A DNA stretch of 64,000 nucleotides, taken from contig JBAZEO010000002.1 of assembly GCA_041653935.1 (NCBI GenBank), positions 533,296 through 597,295 of the forward strand. Direction: 5' to 3'. Shown here in pieces: positions 33,170-43,600 of the stretch. The translations under genes and the position numbers were made by a program. The notes beneath the pieces were generated by a model. That model saw nothing but the letters and a program-made list of their open reading frames with translations. It was not told the origin of the DNA and did not search any database. Source of the DNA: JAYEHL01 sp041653935. Its GTDB lineage: Bacteria; Chloroflexota; Dehalococcoidia; E44-bin15. Within the stretch, counting starts at the first letter, position 1, and the number at the start of each line of letters is the position of its first letter.

Positions 33170-34900
33170 TCACCCGATGATCTCCCCTTCATCCTCCATC
33201 ACCTTGCAGCGATACTCCGAGCACGCATCTGGGATGGACTCTTCGGTTAGAAGCTTCTCCAGCAGGGTCGCTGTCTTTTCCGCCGCCTCAAAATGGGGCA
33301 GTATCACAAAATCGGCGCCCGCTGCCCACAACTTCTTCGCTAATTCCAAGCTTTCGGCGGTAACGATGACCCTCGCTTTAGGGTTGACCTTCTTGGTATA
33401 TTTCAGCAGCGCCATGTTGCTGGTGCCCTTAAGAATCGTGTCCGGAATGGTTGAGACCACCACCTTGGCTTCCTCCAGCCCGCATTCCGTCAGCGTCCCG
33501 GTATTGCCCAGGTCGCCGAAGACGCATTTAACGCCGTGCCTGTTCAGCTTCTGGTGAACCTCCGGATTGAAATCGATAACCTCGATCTTCTCTGTGATGG
33601 CCGGGTTCTGCTTCTCCACCGCCTGCAGCAGATGGCTGGCGATCCTGTAGAATCCCAGGAACAGTATCGGCCGATGGGCTTCGACTTCAACAGCTTCTTC
33701 CGCCTTCATTCCCGCGTCGCTCAGCTTAAATACCTTAAGCACGCGGTCCGCGACCAGATAGAGCTTGTGACTGTACATAATCATATATGTAGAAACAAGG
33801 AATGTGATCATCACAGTAAAGAGCACAATGGTCATTACGTCTTGATTGACATGCCCGTAGCTAATCCCGATGGCAACTATAACCAAGGCGAATTCGCTTA
33901 TCTGTGCAATATTAAGTGGAACCAGGAAGCTGACACGGATGCCCTTTTTCATCAGATATAAGGCCGGGGAAAGTGAGATAAATCGGCTTACTATCAGGAA
34001 CAGAGAGGCCGCGAGCGAGACGAGAAAGATGTGAAGGCTGGGTTGAGCCACCCTCATGCCAAGTGATACGAAGAACAGGATGAGAAAGAAGGAGCGGATG
34101 CTGTTCACCCTATCGTTGATTTCCTGCTTGTAAGGGAACGTAGCAAGGCTGACGCCTGCGATTAGGGCTCCCATGGCCCGGCTCAGCCCGGCGACATCCC
34201 CCGCCAGCCATGATATCAGGAAGCACCACCCCAGCGCAGTTACTAATACAAGCTCAGGGTTCTTGGCAATACCCTTAAATACCCTGGGAAGAATGAAACG
34301 GGAGACCAGCACACAGCCAACGATCAACCCCACACCTTTGAGAAGCGCCAGCCCCAGTGTGCCTATAGCAGGATTATCCAGGTTCGGCTGGATAGTAAGA
34401 AATATGATGGCCCATATATCCTGCAAAACCAGTATACCAAGGGTGAGGCGTCCCGGCAGGGTATCAAGCTCAAACTTATCATAGAGGAGCTTGACCACGA
34501 TCATAGTGCTGCTCAGAGCAAAAACTATAGCCAGGTACAGAGCGGCATATTCCCCGCCGCCGCTGAATCCGGGTAGATTGAAGAAGGCTAATCCCAGAGC
34601 TACGCATACGGCGAACTGAAGGACGGCAAGGAAAATAAGCGATTTCCCTGATTTCTTGATCTGCCTGAGGTCGAGCTCCAGCCCGACCATGAACATCAGC
34701 GCGATCAAGCCCAGTTCCGAGGTGAAATTTATGGCATCGGGATGGGTCACCCACTTGAGACCGAGCTCCGGCCCAATAACGATACCGGCGATGATGTATC
34801 CCATAATGACAGGCTGGCGCAGCCTGTGCATTATGTAGCCCATGACCGCAGCGGCCACGATGGAAATTAATACGCCTTGGATAATTTCAAGCTCTTCCAT
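33170..34900 (-). CDS. CPA2 cation:proton antiporter with RCK (TrkA-N) domain
   Basis: A 576-residue membrane protein. Residues 1 to about 380 hold some 12 hydrophobic segments of the Na/H exchanger fold, with GELGL-type and FALSSTMIVVKLL stretches as in KefB/KefC-like K+ efflux systems. Residues about 410-560 form a Rossmann RCK domain (IEVIDFNPEVHQKLNRHGVKCVFGDLGN, ending VILPHFEAAEK). It probably exchanges K+ or Na+ for protons under nucleotide control. It stands alone. Confidence 0.9.
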   Translation of the reverse strand: MEELEIIQGVLISIVAAAVMGYIMHRLRQPVIMGYIIAGIVIGPELGLKWVTHPDAINFTSELGLIALMFMVGLELDLRQIKKSGKSLIFLAVLQFAVCVALGLAFFNLPGFSGGGEYAALYLAIVFALSSTMIVVKLLYDKFELDTLPGRLTLGILVLQDIWAIIFLTIQPNLDNPAIGTLGLALLKGVGLIVGCVLVSRFILPRVFKGIAKNPELVLVTALGWCFLISWLAGDVAGLSRAMGALIAGVSLATFPYKQEINDRVNSIRSFFLILFFVSLGMRVAQPSLHIFLVSLAASLFLIVSRFISLSPALYLMKKGIRVSFLVPLNIAQISEFALVIVAIGISYGHVNQDVMTIVLFTVMITFLVSTYMIMYSHKLYLVADRVLKVFKLSDAGMKAEEAVEVEAHRPILFLGFYRIASHLLQAVEKQNPAITEKIEVIDFNPEVHQKLNRHGVKCVFGDLGNTGTLTECGLEEAKVVVSTIPDTILKGTSNMALLKYTKKVNPKARVIVTAESLELAKKLWAAGADFVILPHFEAAEKTATLLEKLLTEESIPDACSEYRCKVMEDEGEIIG

Positions 34901-35002
34901 ATTTATTTCCCGTTCCAGAAAACGATATTTGCAAGTGAATATTATGTCAGTTCAGCACCATGTAAGTCAACTGCGCTTTAAAGACGCAAGCTCAGATTAA
35001 TA

Positions 35003-35428
35003 TCACAAAGCCTTGCCACCGATGGTTATAGACCATATCTTCCACCCGCCCTCATACCTGGCCAGACCCGCGTTGAAGGAAACTGTGGAACCATCCGAAT
35101 AGACTATATCGCCGTTTATCACCGAAAGGCTTAAGTCCATGGACTCAATCTTGTTCGCATCCACGCGCCAGCCCGAGGCCTCAACATCTTGGTAATTCTT
35201 AAACAGGGCGTCATAATTAGTATCAATGTAGTTAGCTACGCTTGATTGGGATTGCCCGTACCCTATGTACAACGCTCTTGCGGAATCTATATCATGAGCC
35301 TGTCCCGCCGCCATGAACTGCTCGACGCACGCTTCCGCAGGACCGATGTCTTTACCTATCGACCAGACCTGAAGGGCAACAACGATGAGAGCGATGATCA
35401 CAGTCCCTATGAATAACAACCACTTCAT
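35003..35428 (-). CDS. Small anchored protein with NTF2-like look
   Basis: A 141-residue protein. An N-terminal hydrophobic segment (about 3-24) serves as anchor or uncleaved signal. A domain follows that reads like an SnoaL/DUF4878 lumazine-type fold (VEQFMAAGQAHDIDSARALY, then YEGGWKIWSITIGG). The family assignment is tentative. No obvious operon partner. Confidence 0.65.
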   Translation of the reverse strand: MKWLLFIGTVIIALIVVALQVWSIGKDIGPAEACVEQFMAAGQAHDIDSARALYIGYGQSQSSVANYIDTNYDALFKNYQDVEASGWRVDANKIESMDLSLSVINGDIVYSDGSTVSFNAGLARYEGGWKIWSITIGGKAL

Positions 35429-35570
35429 GCGACAAACCCTTCGTTAATAGCGATGTGGACACAAATTCGCAGCGACTGATCTAATTATAGTATAAACGAT
35501 ACTAATCCGACTGCGATAGAAAAAGGGGAAGGCCGAGAGAACCGGCCGAATGACTTAAAAAGAGTCTCGG

Positions 35571-36632
35571 TTACCAGCCCAGCAGGTATGCAAAAACCAG
35601 CGGCGCGACGATAGTGGCATCGGACTCGATAATGAATCTGGGTGTATCGACACCAAGCTTGCCCCAAGTAATCTTTTCATTGGGCACGGCGCCGGAATAG
35701 GAACCGTAGCTTGTTGTACTATCGCTTATCTGGCAGAAGTAGCCCCAAAGTGGCACGTCCCACTCCAGGTCCATCTGGAGCATAGGCACCACGCAGATAG
35801 GGAAGTCTCCTGTGATGCCGCCGCCGATCTGGAACATGCCCATAGGATTGCGCTTGGTAGTTTTGGTGTAATAGTCGGCCAGCCAGACCATGTACTCAAC
35901 GCCGGTGCGTACTGTATGAACGTTCTTGATATTGCCGCGTATAACATACGAAGCGTACATATTACCAAGGGTACTATCCTCCCATCCCGGAACAACGATG
36001 GGCACTTTCTTCTCCATCGCAGCCAGCATCCAGGAGTTCTTAGGATCGATCTGATAGAACTTCTTTAAGACGCCGCTGGCGAGAAGCTGCTGCAGAAATT
36101 CGTGCGGGAAATAGCGCTTGCCCTTCTTATCTGCGGCTTCCCAAAGCTTCAGTATGGGCTTCTCCATACGCTCCATGATTTCAAACTCGGGAACACAGGT
36201 ATCGGTCACGCGGTTCAGATGGCGCTCCAGCAGTGTTGCCTCTTCCTTAGGTGTCAGGTGGCGATAATTAGGCACGTCCTCGTAGAAATCGTAGGCAATC
36301 AGATTAAAGACATCCTCTTCGAGGTTAGCGCCGGTGCATGTGATGAGATGCACCTTATCCTGACGAATCATCTCAGCCAACGACAGCCCCAGCTCCGCGG
36401 TGCTCATGGCGCCGCCCAGCGAGACCATCATCTTGCCGCCACGTGCCAGAAAATCGCGATAGGCCCGCACCGCATCGATCAGGACGGCGGCATTGAAATG
36501 CCTATAGTGGTGTTCCATAAAGGACCCCACAGAGCCGAGATGTGGAAGCTTTGCAGTAGATTTAGAGCGAGTCTTCTTAGGGACTTCGTATTGTTTTTTC
36601 GAGCGCGACCGCGGGCCGGATGTTATAGCCAT
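35571..36632 (-). CDS. Deoxyhypusine synthase-family enzyme
   Basis: A 353-residue protein, ATG 36632 after GAGGAGA. It matches the deoxyhypusine synthase fold: SLGGAMSTAELG, TCTGANLEEDVFN, PGWEDSTLGNMY, IGGGITGDFPI, DSTTSYGSYSGA and the catalytic-Lys stretch EKITWGKL. Bacteria lack eIF5A, and bacterial members mostly make homospermidine or other polyamine conjugates from spermidine/putrescine and NAD. That role is inferred here. The basic N-terminal extension is about 30 residues. Confidence 0.88.
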   Translation of the reverse strand: MAITSGPRSRSKKQYEVPKKTRSKSTAKLPHLGSVGSFMEHHYRHFNAAVLIDAVRAYRDFLARGGKMMVSLGGAMSTAELGLSLAEMIRQDKVHLITCTGANLEEDVFNLIAYDFYEDVPNYRHLTPKEEATLLERHLNRVTDTCVPEFEIMERMEKPILKLWEAADKKGKRYFPHEFLQQLLASGVLKKFYQIDPKNSWMLAAMEKKVPIVVPGWEDSTLGNMYASYVIRGNIKNVHTVRTGVEYMVWLADYYTKTTKRNPMGMFQIGGGITGDFPICVVPMLQMDLEWDVPLWGYFCQISDSTTSYGSYSGAVPNEKITWGKLGVDTPRFIIESDATIVAPLVFAYLLGW

Positions 36633-36753
36633 GAGAATGTCTCCTCAGTTTGGTAGGCCAACTGCAATGCTGATACTGACAGATACACGAACTTGACCGT
36701 AGTAAATACCGACACAGCTTTGAACCTAACTATGTCGCAGCTACAATCAAGCG

Positions 36754-39700
36754 CTAATCTTCAGGCGACTCTTCCTTAAAAGGCTCAACCTCTGCAGAAG
36801 GATCTTCCGCCTCACCCTTCTCCGCCAGTCCCTCAGGTGTCAACTCCTCTTTAATCAGCCCGCCGTCTAATACCTCCTGCAGTGCCCCTTCAAAGGTTTT
36901 CTCATCCAGAATGAGAGGAGGCGGAGGAGTCAATGATGCCAGCGCCTCCGGGGAAAGAACGCACCGTGCCGGAATCAACTTGCCTATGATGACATTTTCC
37001 TTAAGCCCGAGTAGTTTGTCCGTCTTTCCAGCCACTGCAGCCTCCGTAAGCACCCTAGTGGTCTCCTGGAATGAGGCTGCCGAGAGGAAGCTGCTCGTAT
37101 TTAATGAAGCCTTTGTTATTCCTAATAGAACCGGCTGTGCTGTGGCCGGCTCGCCGCCTTCTGCTAATACCTTAGCGTTAATATCTTCGTATACAAAGCG
37201 GTCTACGAGCTCGCCAGGGAGCAGTTCCGTATCCCCGGGAACATCTATCCTTACTTTGCGCAGCATCTGACGTACTATAGTTTCGATGTGCTTATCATTA
37301 ATGGCCACACCCTGAGAGCGATACACCTGCTGGACCTCGTCTACCAGGTACTGCTGAACCGCCTCCCGACCCATGATCCGCAGCAAATCCTGCGGGTTGA
37401 GAAAGCCCTCGGTGAGTTGCTGACCTGCGTGTATCTGTTGCCCTGACTCCACAATTATGTGCGATGATGACAGTACAGTATACTCGCGCTGTTCCTTCTC
37501 TTCATATGAGATAGAGAGCAGGTTTTTGTCAACGCTCACAGTGCCAGCGACCCTGGCAATATGCGGAGCAGCCTCTGCTACCAGCGCCTTGGAGCCCGCC
37601 TTCGGCTCGGCAAGGACCTCTCCGACATCAACCCACTGGCCTGTAGTCACAACAGCTTTCCATCCTGACGGTAGAGTAAACTCATCCTTATAAGTTTCAG
37701 AGCTTTCTACCCTTATCTTACGCTCATCCTCGCCCTCGATAATATGAACACATCCATCTATCTCAGAGATGACGGCTTGAACCTTCGGCGAACGAGCCTC
37801 AAAAAGTTCTTCAACACGCGGCAGACCACTGATAATATCCTGTCCGGCAACACCACCGGTATGGAATGTGCGTAGGGTCAGCTGCGTCCCGGGCTCTCCG
37901 ATGCTCTGAGCCGCTATAATCCCTACCGCCTCACCCATCCTGACCTGCGTCCCATGTGCCAGGCTCCTGCCATAACACTTCTGGCAAACGCCATGCCTGA
38001 GCTGACAGGACAGCGCCGACCTTACATATACGCTTTTTATCTTAGCTTGGGCAATCTCCTTGGCCTTACTTTCATCGATTTCTTGATCTTTTTCAATAAT
38101 TACTTCACCGGTTTTAGGATTCACGATAGCCTCTATTACGGTCCGCCCTACCATACGTTCCTCGAAAGGTGCTATTATGCGCCTTCCCGACTCCGAGGTG
38201 ATCCATATACCAGACGTCGTCCCACAGTCTTCTTCAAGCACGATCACGTCCTGCGCCACATCCACAAGCCTTCTTGTGAGATAGCCGCTATCCGCAGTAC
38301 GTAAGGCAGTATCAGCAAGTCCCTTTCTTGCTCCGTGCGTAGAGATAAAGTATTCGAGAGCCGTCAAACCTTCACGAAAGCTGGAACGGATAGGGAGGTC
38401 AATAACCCGCCCTGACGGGTCGGCCATCAATCCTCGCATACCAGCCATCTGTCTTATCTGAGCGATATTACCCTTAGCCCCTGAGGTAGCCATTAAATAT
38501 ATAGAACCATATTTGTCTAAAGACTCCTCAATGGCCTTGGATACTCTATCAGTAGCCTCCGACCATAATCTAACAGTGTTAGTATAGCGTTCCTCCTCGG
38601 AGATAAGCCCCTTCTGGAACTGGCTATCGACCTCGGCTACTTTCTTGTCTATCTCTTCCAATATCCCTTTCTTGGCCGCTGGTACTTGCATATCATGTAT
38701 CGCTATACTGCAACCTGACTGCGTAGCGTAACGAAATCCCAGCCTTTTAATATCGTCGGCCAGCTTTGCAGCCTTCTCATTCCCCAGTTTTTTATAGCAT
38801 TCCGCTACCATGCGCCTCAGCGTCCCTTTATCTGTCGTCTTATTGATAAAGCCTAACTCTTTGGGAACGACCTCATTAAATATTATGCGTCCGGTAGTAG
38901 TCTTAACACGTTCGCCATCATCGTTCCTAGCCTCAACCTCTGAGCCAAGATCTACTATGCCCATATCATAAGCTAATTTAGCTTCTTCGAAGCTGCTGAA
39001 AACCATGCCTTTTCCTTTTCCATTTGCCTTCGGCATGGTCAGGTAATAGCACCCCAGAACGATATCGAGTGTGGCAGCCACAGCAGGCTCCCCTGAACTC
39101 GGCAGCAGCATGTTCTTAGTAGATAACATTACCTCCCGAGCTTCAAGAACGGCAGCCTTGGAAAGAGGAACATGTACCGCCATCTGATCGCCATCGAAGT
39201 CGGCATTAAATGCGGTACAGACCAGCGGGTGTATCTGAATAGCGCTGCCGTCTATCAATACAGGCTCGAATGCCTGAATACCCAGACGATGCAAGGTAGG
39301 AGCACGGTTAAGCATCACCGGCCTTTCCTTCATAACAATAGTTAAAGCGTCCCAGACCTCCGGTCTTTCACGTTCCACAAGACGCTTTGCACTCTTAATA
39401 TTATGGGCGTGGCCCTGAATGATAAGATAGTGCATCACGAACGGCTTGAACAGCTCGAGGGCCATTCTCTTAGGTAAGCCGCACTGCCCCAGCTTCAACT
39501 CCGGACCGACTACGATAACCGAGCGGCCGCTATAGTCAACACGCTTGCCTAAAAGGTTCTGGCGGAAGCGGCCCTGTTTGCCCCGGAGCATATCCGATAA
39601 TGACTTCAACTTATGATTGCCGGCGCTGGTAATGGCTCTACCCCTGCGGCCATTGTCGATTAGCGAATCTACAGCTTCCTGAAGCATTCTCTTTTCATTA

Positions 39701-40683
39701 CGAACGATTATCTCCGGCGCACCAAGATCCAAAAGCCTCCGCAGCCTGTTATTGCGGTTTATTGTCCTACGATACAAATCATTGAGATCGGATGTAGCGA
39801 ACCTGCCTCCATCCAGCTGGACCATCGGGCGCAGGTCTGGCGGAAGCACAGGAAGCACTGACATTATCATCCATTCCGGCTTATTGCCACTCCTTCTGAG
39901 CGCTTCCACTACCTTGAGCCTCTTAATAGCTTTCTTGCGACGCTGGCCGGTGCTGGAGCGAGTCTCTTTGTAAAGTTCTTCACTCAATCCATTGAGATCA
40001 AGTGTGGCCAGTATATCCAGGATAGCCTCCGCCCCCATGCCGTTCTTGAATACGCCCGGATATCTATCATTAAGTTCGCGGTGTTTATTGTCTCCAAGAA
40101 GCACCAGACGCTGAATCTCCTCCAGTTCGTCGATTCTACTGTTGATTTCATCCCAGCGTTTCTGCTTCTCCCCTGCTATCTCCAGAGTGGTCTCATCTGT
40201 AGCCTCTATAGCCGAGAGCTGCTCCCTGAGACTCGCTAAAGCTGCTCCCTTAGCCGCTTCATCTACGCTGGTAATAATGTACTGGGAGAAATAAAGTACG
40301 CGCTCCAAGTTTCGCGGCGAGATATCGAGCAGGAGACCCAATACACTGGGGGTCCCTTTAACAAACCATATATGACTCACCGGTGCAGCCAGTTCTATAT
40401 GCCCCATGCGTTCACGCCGCACCCTGGCACGGGCTACTTCCACACCACACTTATCGCAAATGATTCCGCGGTAGCGCACCTTTTTATATTTTCCGCAATA
40501 GCATTCAAAATCTTTCGTCGGGCCGAAAATCCGTTCACAGAATAGTCCGTCCCGCTCTGGTTTCAACGTACGATAATTAACGGTCTCGGGCTTAGTCACC
40601 TCACCCCATGACCAGCTTCTTATCTGCTCCGGCGAGGCCAGAGAAATTCGTACAGCGCTAAAATCGTTAACTTCAAGCACCAC
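36754..40683 (-). CDS. rpoC: DNA-directed RNA polymerase subunit beta prime
   Basis: Catalytic subunit, 1309 residues. The N-terminal zinc site is CYCGKYKKVRYRGIICDKC. The catalytic NADFDGD loop binds the active-site magnesium. The second zinc site is CGTT...CQLRHGVCQKC, and the trigger-loop/bridge-helix stretch is GEAVGIIAAQSIGEPGTQLTLRTFHTGG. Its start overlaps the rpoB end by 11 bases. The acidic C-terminal tail is short. Confidence 0.98.
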   Translation of the reverse strand: MVLEVNDFSAVRISLASPEQIRSWSWGEVTKPETVNYRTLKPERDGLFCERIFGPTKDFECYCGKYKKVRYRGIICDKCGVEVARARVRRERMGHIELAAPVSHIWFVKGTPSVLGLLLDISPRNLERVLYFSQYIITSVDEAAKGAALASLREQLSAIEATDETTLEIAGEKQKRWDEINSRIDELEEIQRLVLLGDNKHRELNDRYPGVFKNGMGAEAILDILATLDLNGLSEELYKETRSSTGQRRKKAIKRLKVVEALRRSGNKPEWMIMSVLPVLPPDLRPMVQLDGGRFATSDLNDLYRRTINRNNRLRRLLDLGAPEIIVRNEKRMLQEAVDSLIDNGRRGRAITSAGNHKLKSLSDMLRGKQGRFRQNLLGKRVDYSGRSVIVVGPELKLGQCGLPKRMALELFKPFVMHYLIIQGHAHNIKSAKRLVERERPEVWDALTIVMKERPVMLNRAPTLHRLGIQAFEPVLIDGSAIQIHPLVCTAFNADFDGDQMAVHVPLSKAAVLEAREVMLSTKNMLLPSSGEPAVAATLDIVLGCYYLTMPKANGKGKGMVFSSFEEAKLAYDMGIVDLGSEVEARNDDGERVKTTTGRIIFNEVVPKELGFINKTTDKGTLRRMVAECYKKLGNEKAAKLADDIKRLGFRYATQSGCSIAIHDMQVPAAKKGILEEIDKKVAEVDSQFQKGLISEEERYTNTVRLWSEATDRVSKAIEESLDKYGSIYLMATSGAKGNIAQIRQMAGMRGLMADPSGRVIDLPIRSSFREGLTALEYFISTHGARKGLADTALRTADSGYLTRRLVDVAQDVIVLEEDCGTTSGIWITSESGRRIIAPFEERMVGRTVIEAIVNPKTGEVIIEKDQEIDESKAKEIAQAKIKSVYVRSALSCQLRHGVCQKCYGRSLAHGTQVRMGEAVGIIAAQSIGEPGTQLTLRTFHTGGVAGQDIISGLPRVEELFEARSPKVQAVISEIDGCVHIIEGEDERKIRVESSETYKDEFTLPSGWKAVVTTGQWVDVGEVLAEPKAGSKALVAEAAPHIARVAGTVSVDKNLLSISYEEKEQREYTVLSSSHIIVESGQQIHAGQQLTEGFLNPQDLLRIMGREAVQQYLVDEVQQVYRSQGVAINDKHIETIVRQMLRKVRIDVPGDTELLPGELVDRFVYEDINAKVLAEGGEPATAQPVLLGITKASLNTSSFLSAASFQETTRVLTEAAVAGKTDKLLGLKENVIIGKLIPARCVLSPEALASLTPPPPLILDEKTFEGALQEVLDGGLIKEELTPEGLAEKGEAEDPSAEVEPFKEESPED

Positions 40684-43600
40684 TGTCTCTCCCTTCGAGT
40701 CTTGGCATCTTAGAGCCCGGATACTCCCCTAGGTCAGAGGCCAGGACAACGCTCTCCTCCTCATCATTCAACACCTCAACCGAAAGCCCCAGGCTCTGAA
40801 GCTCTTTAACTAATACTTTAAAGGATTCAGGCACACCCGGCTCCCAGATAGTATCGCCTTTGATTATTGCCTCGTATGTTTTAGCTCGTCCCGTAACGTC
40901 ATCAGATTTAACGGTCAGCAACTCTTGAAGCACATGGGCTGCACCATAAGCTTCCAAAGCCCAAACCTCCATCTCGCCAAAACGCTGGCCGCCGAACTGA
41001 GCCTTACCGCCTAACGGCTGCTGTGTGATAAGCGAATATGAACCAGTGGAGCGGGCATGAGCCTTATCTTCAACGAGGTGAATGAGCTTCATTAAATATG
41101 TAACCCCTACTGTAACCGGCTGATCAAAAGGCTCCCCCGTCCGGCCGTCATACAAGGTCGTCGCACCCCAGATCGGCAGCGGGATACTTTTATCCTTGCT
41201 AATCGTTACCGCCTTTGCCAATAATTCCTCATCATTGAGGCCTTCTTTAACCCTGGCTCCCGCATCTTTCATCCACAATAGCAGGGCGACGCGCCTGGCT
41301 TCACCGACATGATTATTGTCAAAGACCTTTTCCCCATCATATCCCAGGGCATTTAAATATGCCTTAGCTCTATCTACTTCAAAATGGTCACCCTTCTCAG
41401 GATCGGGAACGATCGCGTTAGTACGATGAGCGAGCCAAGCTTGCGCCAATGCATCCTCAATATCATCGTTATCAGCGCCATCGAACACCGGTGTATTCAC
41501 TTTGAACCCAAGCGTTTTTGCGGCCCAGCCGAGGTGTGTTTCCAGCACCTGCCCCAAATTCATACGTGAAGGTACACCGATGGGGTTGAGAACAATATCC
41601 ACATGACGCCCATCCGGCAGGAAAGGCATATCCTCTACAGGCAGGACTCTGGCGACCACACCCTTATTTCCATGCCTCCCCGAAACCTTATCGCCTTCGG
41701 AGATTTTTCTCAATTGCGCCACCCATACACGAACCATTCTGTTAACGCCCGGCGGGAGCTCGCTATGCGTTTCGCGGGTGAACTCCTTGACATCAATAAC
41801 TTTGCCCCATTCGCCGTGGGGCACCCGCAGCGACGAGTCTTTCACATCCCTGGCTTTATCGCCGAAGATAGCCCGCAACAGCTTCTCCTCAGCGCTGAGC
41901 TCTGCTTCTCCCTTCGGTGTGATCTTCCCGACAAGGATATCTCCTGGTTTAACCTCAGCCCCGACCCGTACAACCCCTTTTTCATCGAGATTTCTAAGGC
42001 TCTCTTCGCCTACGTTAGGGATATCCCTCGTGATTTCCTCAGGTCCCAGCTTAGTGTCTCTAGACTCTATCTCGTGTTTCTCAACATGGATAGAGGTAAA
42101 CTTGTCATCCTTGACTAAATTTTCACTGATAACAACCGCATCCTCAAAATTGTAACCTTCCCAGCACATAAAAGCACAAACGACATTCCGCCCCAGTGCC
42201 AGCTCGCCGTGATCCGTAGAAGAGCTATCGGCGAGGACCTGACCCTTTTTGATTTTCTGCCCTTTGGAAACGAGGGGACGCTGATTAATGCAAGTCCCTT
42301 GATTTGAACGTGCAAACTTTATTAATGGATATACTTGTTCCTTTTTCCCATCTTTAATAATAATCTGTTTGGACGTAACGGATTTTATTACTCCATCGCG
42401 GTCTGCAATTAATACCTGTCCGCTATCGTACGCCGCCTGCGCCTCCATCCCCGTCCCGATTATCGGAGACTCGGCCCAGATGATCGGCACTGCCTGACGC
42501 TGCATATTAGAGCCCATCAGTGCACGGTTGGCATCATCATGCTCCAGAAACGGGATAAGGGCCGTGGAAACGCTCACGATCTGCTTGGGCGAGACATCCA
42601 TAAGAGATACCTTGGTCGCAGGCGATTCCTCAAACTTATCGCCAAGCCTAGACTCCACCTTTTCGTTAACAAACTGATTTTTTTCATCCAGAGGCTCATT
42701 AGCCTGGGCGATAGCGTATTCATCCTCCTCATCCGCCGAGAAATATAGGACCGCATTAGATACAAATGGGGAGACCTTGACCTTTTTCTGACTTAACTTG
42801 GACAGCTTAGCTGCTACCTTATCTGTAACCTTAGTCCCGGACTTAACTGCCGTCTTCCCATCATCACCAGCGACATTCTCCGAAACTGTCCTGCCCGCGA
42901 GCTCAGCGGAATCACTATCCACCTCATGAACAACCCTGCGGTAAGGCGCCTGAATGAATCCGTACTCATCGATTATGCTGAAAGTAGCCAGCGATCCTAT
43001 TAAACCAATGTTGGGACCTTCTGGCGTCTCGATAGGACAGATACGCCCGTAATGCGAATAGTGAACGTCTCTCACTTCGAATCCGGCTCGTTCCCTCGAT
43101 AGACCGCCCGGTCCTAGTGCTGAAACCCTACGTTTGTGTGTCAGCTCTGCCAGGGGATTCGTCTGATCCATAAATTGCGATAACTGTGAGGCCCCAAAAA
43201 ACTCACGCATGGCAGCCACAACCGGCCTTACATTAATTAGTGCGCTCGGCGTAACCGACTCCGGATCGATAATGCTCATCCGCTCCTTGATCACACGTTC
43301 CATCCGAAGCAATCCGATCCTGAACTGATTCTGAATCAGCTCGCCTACGGTACGCACCCTTCTATTACCCAAGTGATCTATATCATCGGGAGTGTCCACG
43401 CCGGTATTAACCATGATGATGTGGCGTACAATCTCCACCAAATCCTCTCCAGTGGCCGTTTGGTGTGAGCGAGGAATGTCGATGTTTAATCTTTTGTTAA
43501 CCTTGTAGCGTCCTACCCGCCCCATATTGTATCGTCTAGGATTAAACAGAAGATTTTCAATAAGGCTCTGCGCATTATCCATCGAAGGAGGGTCCCCAGG

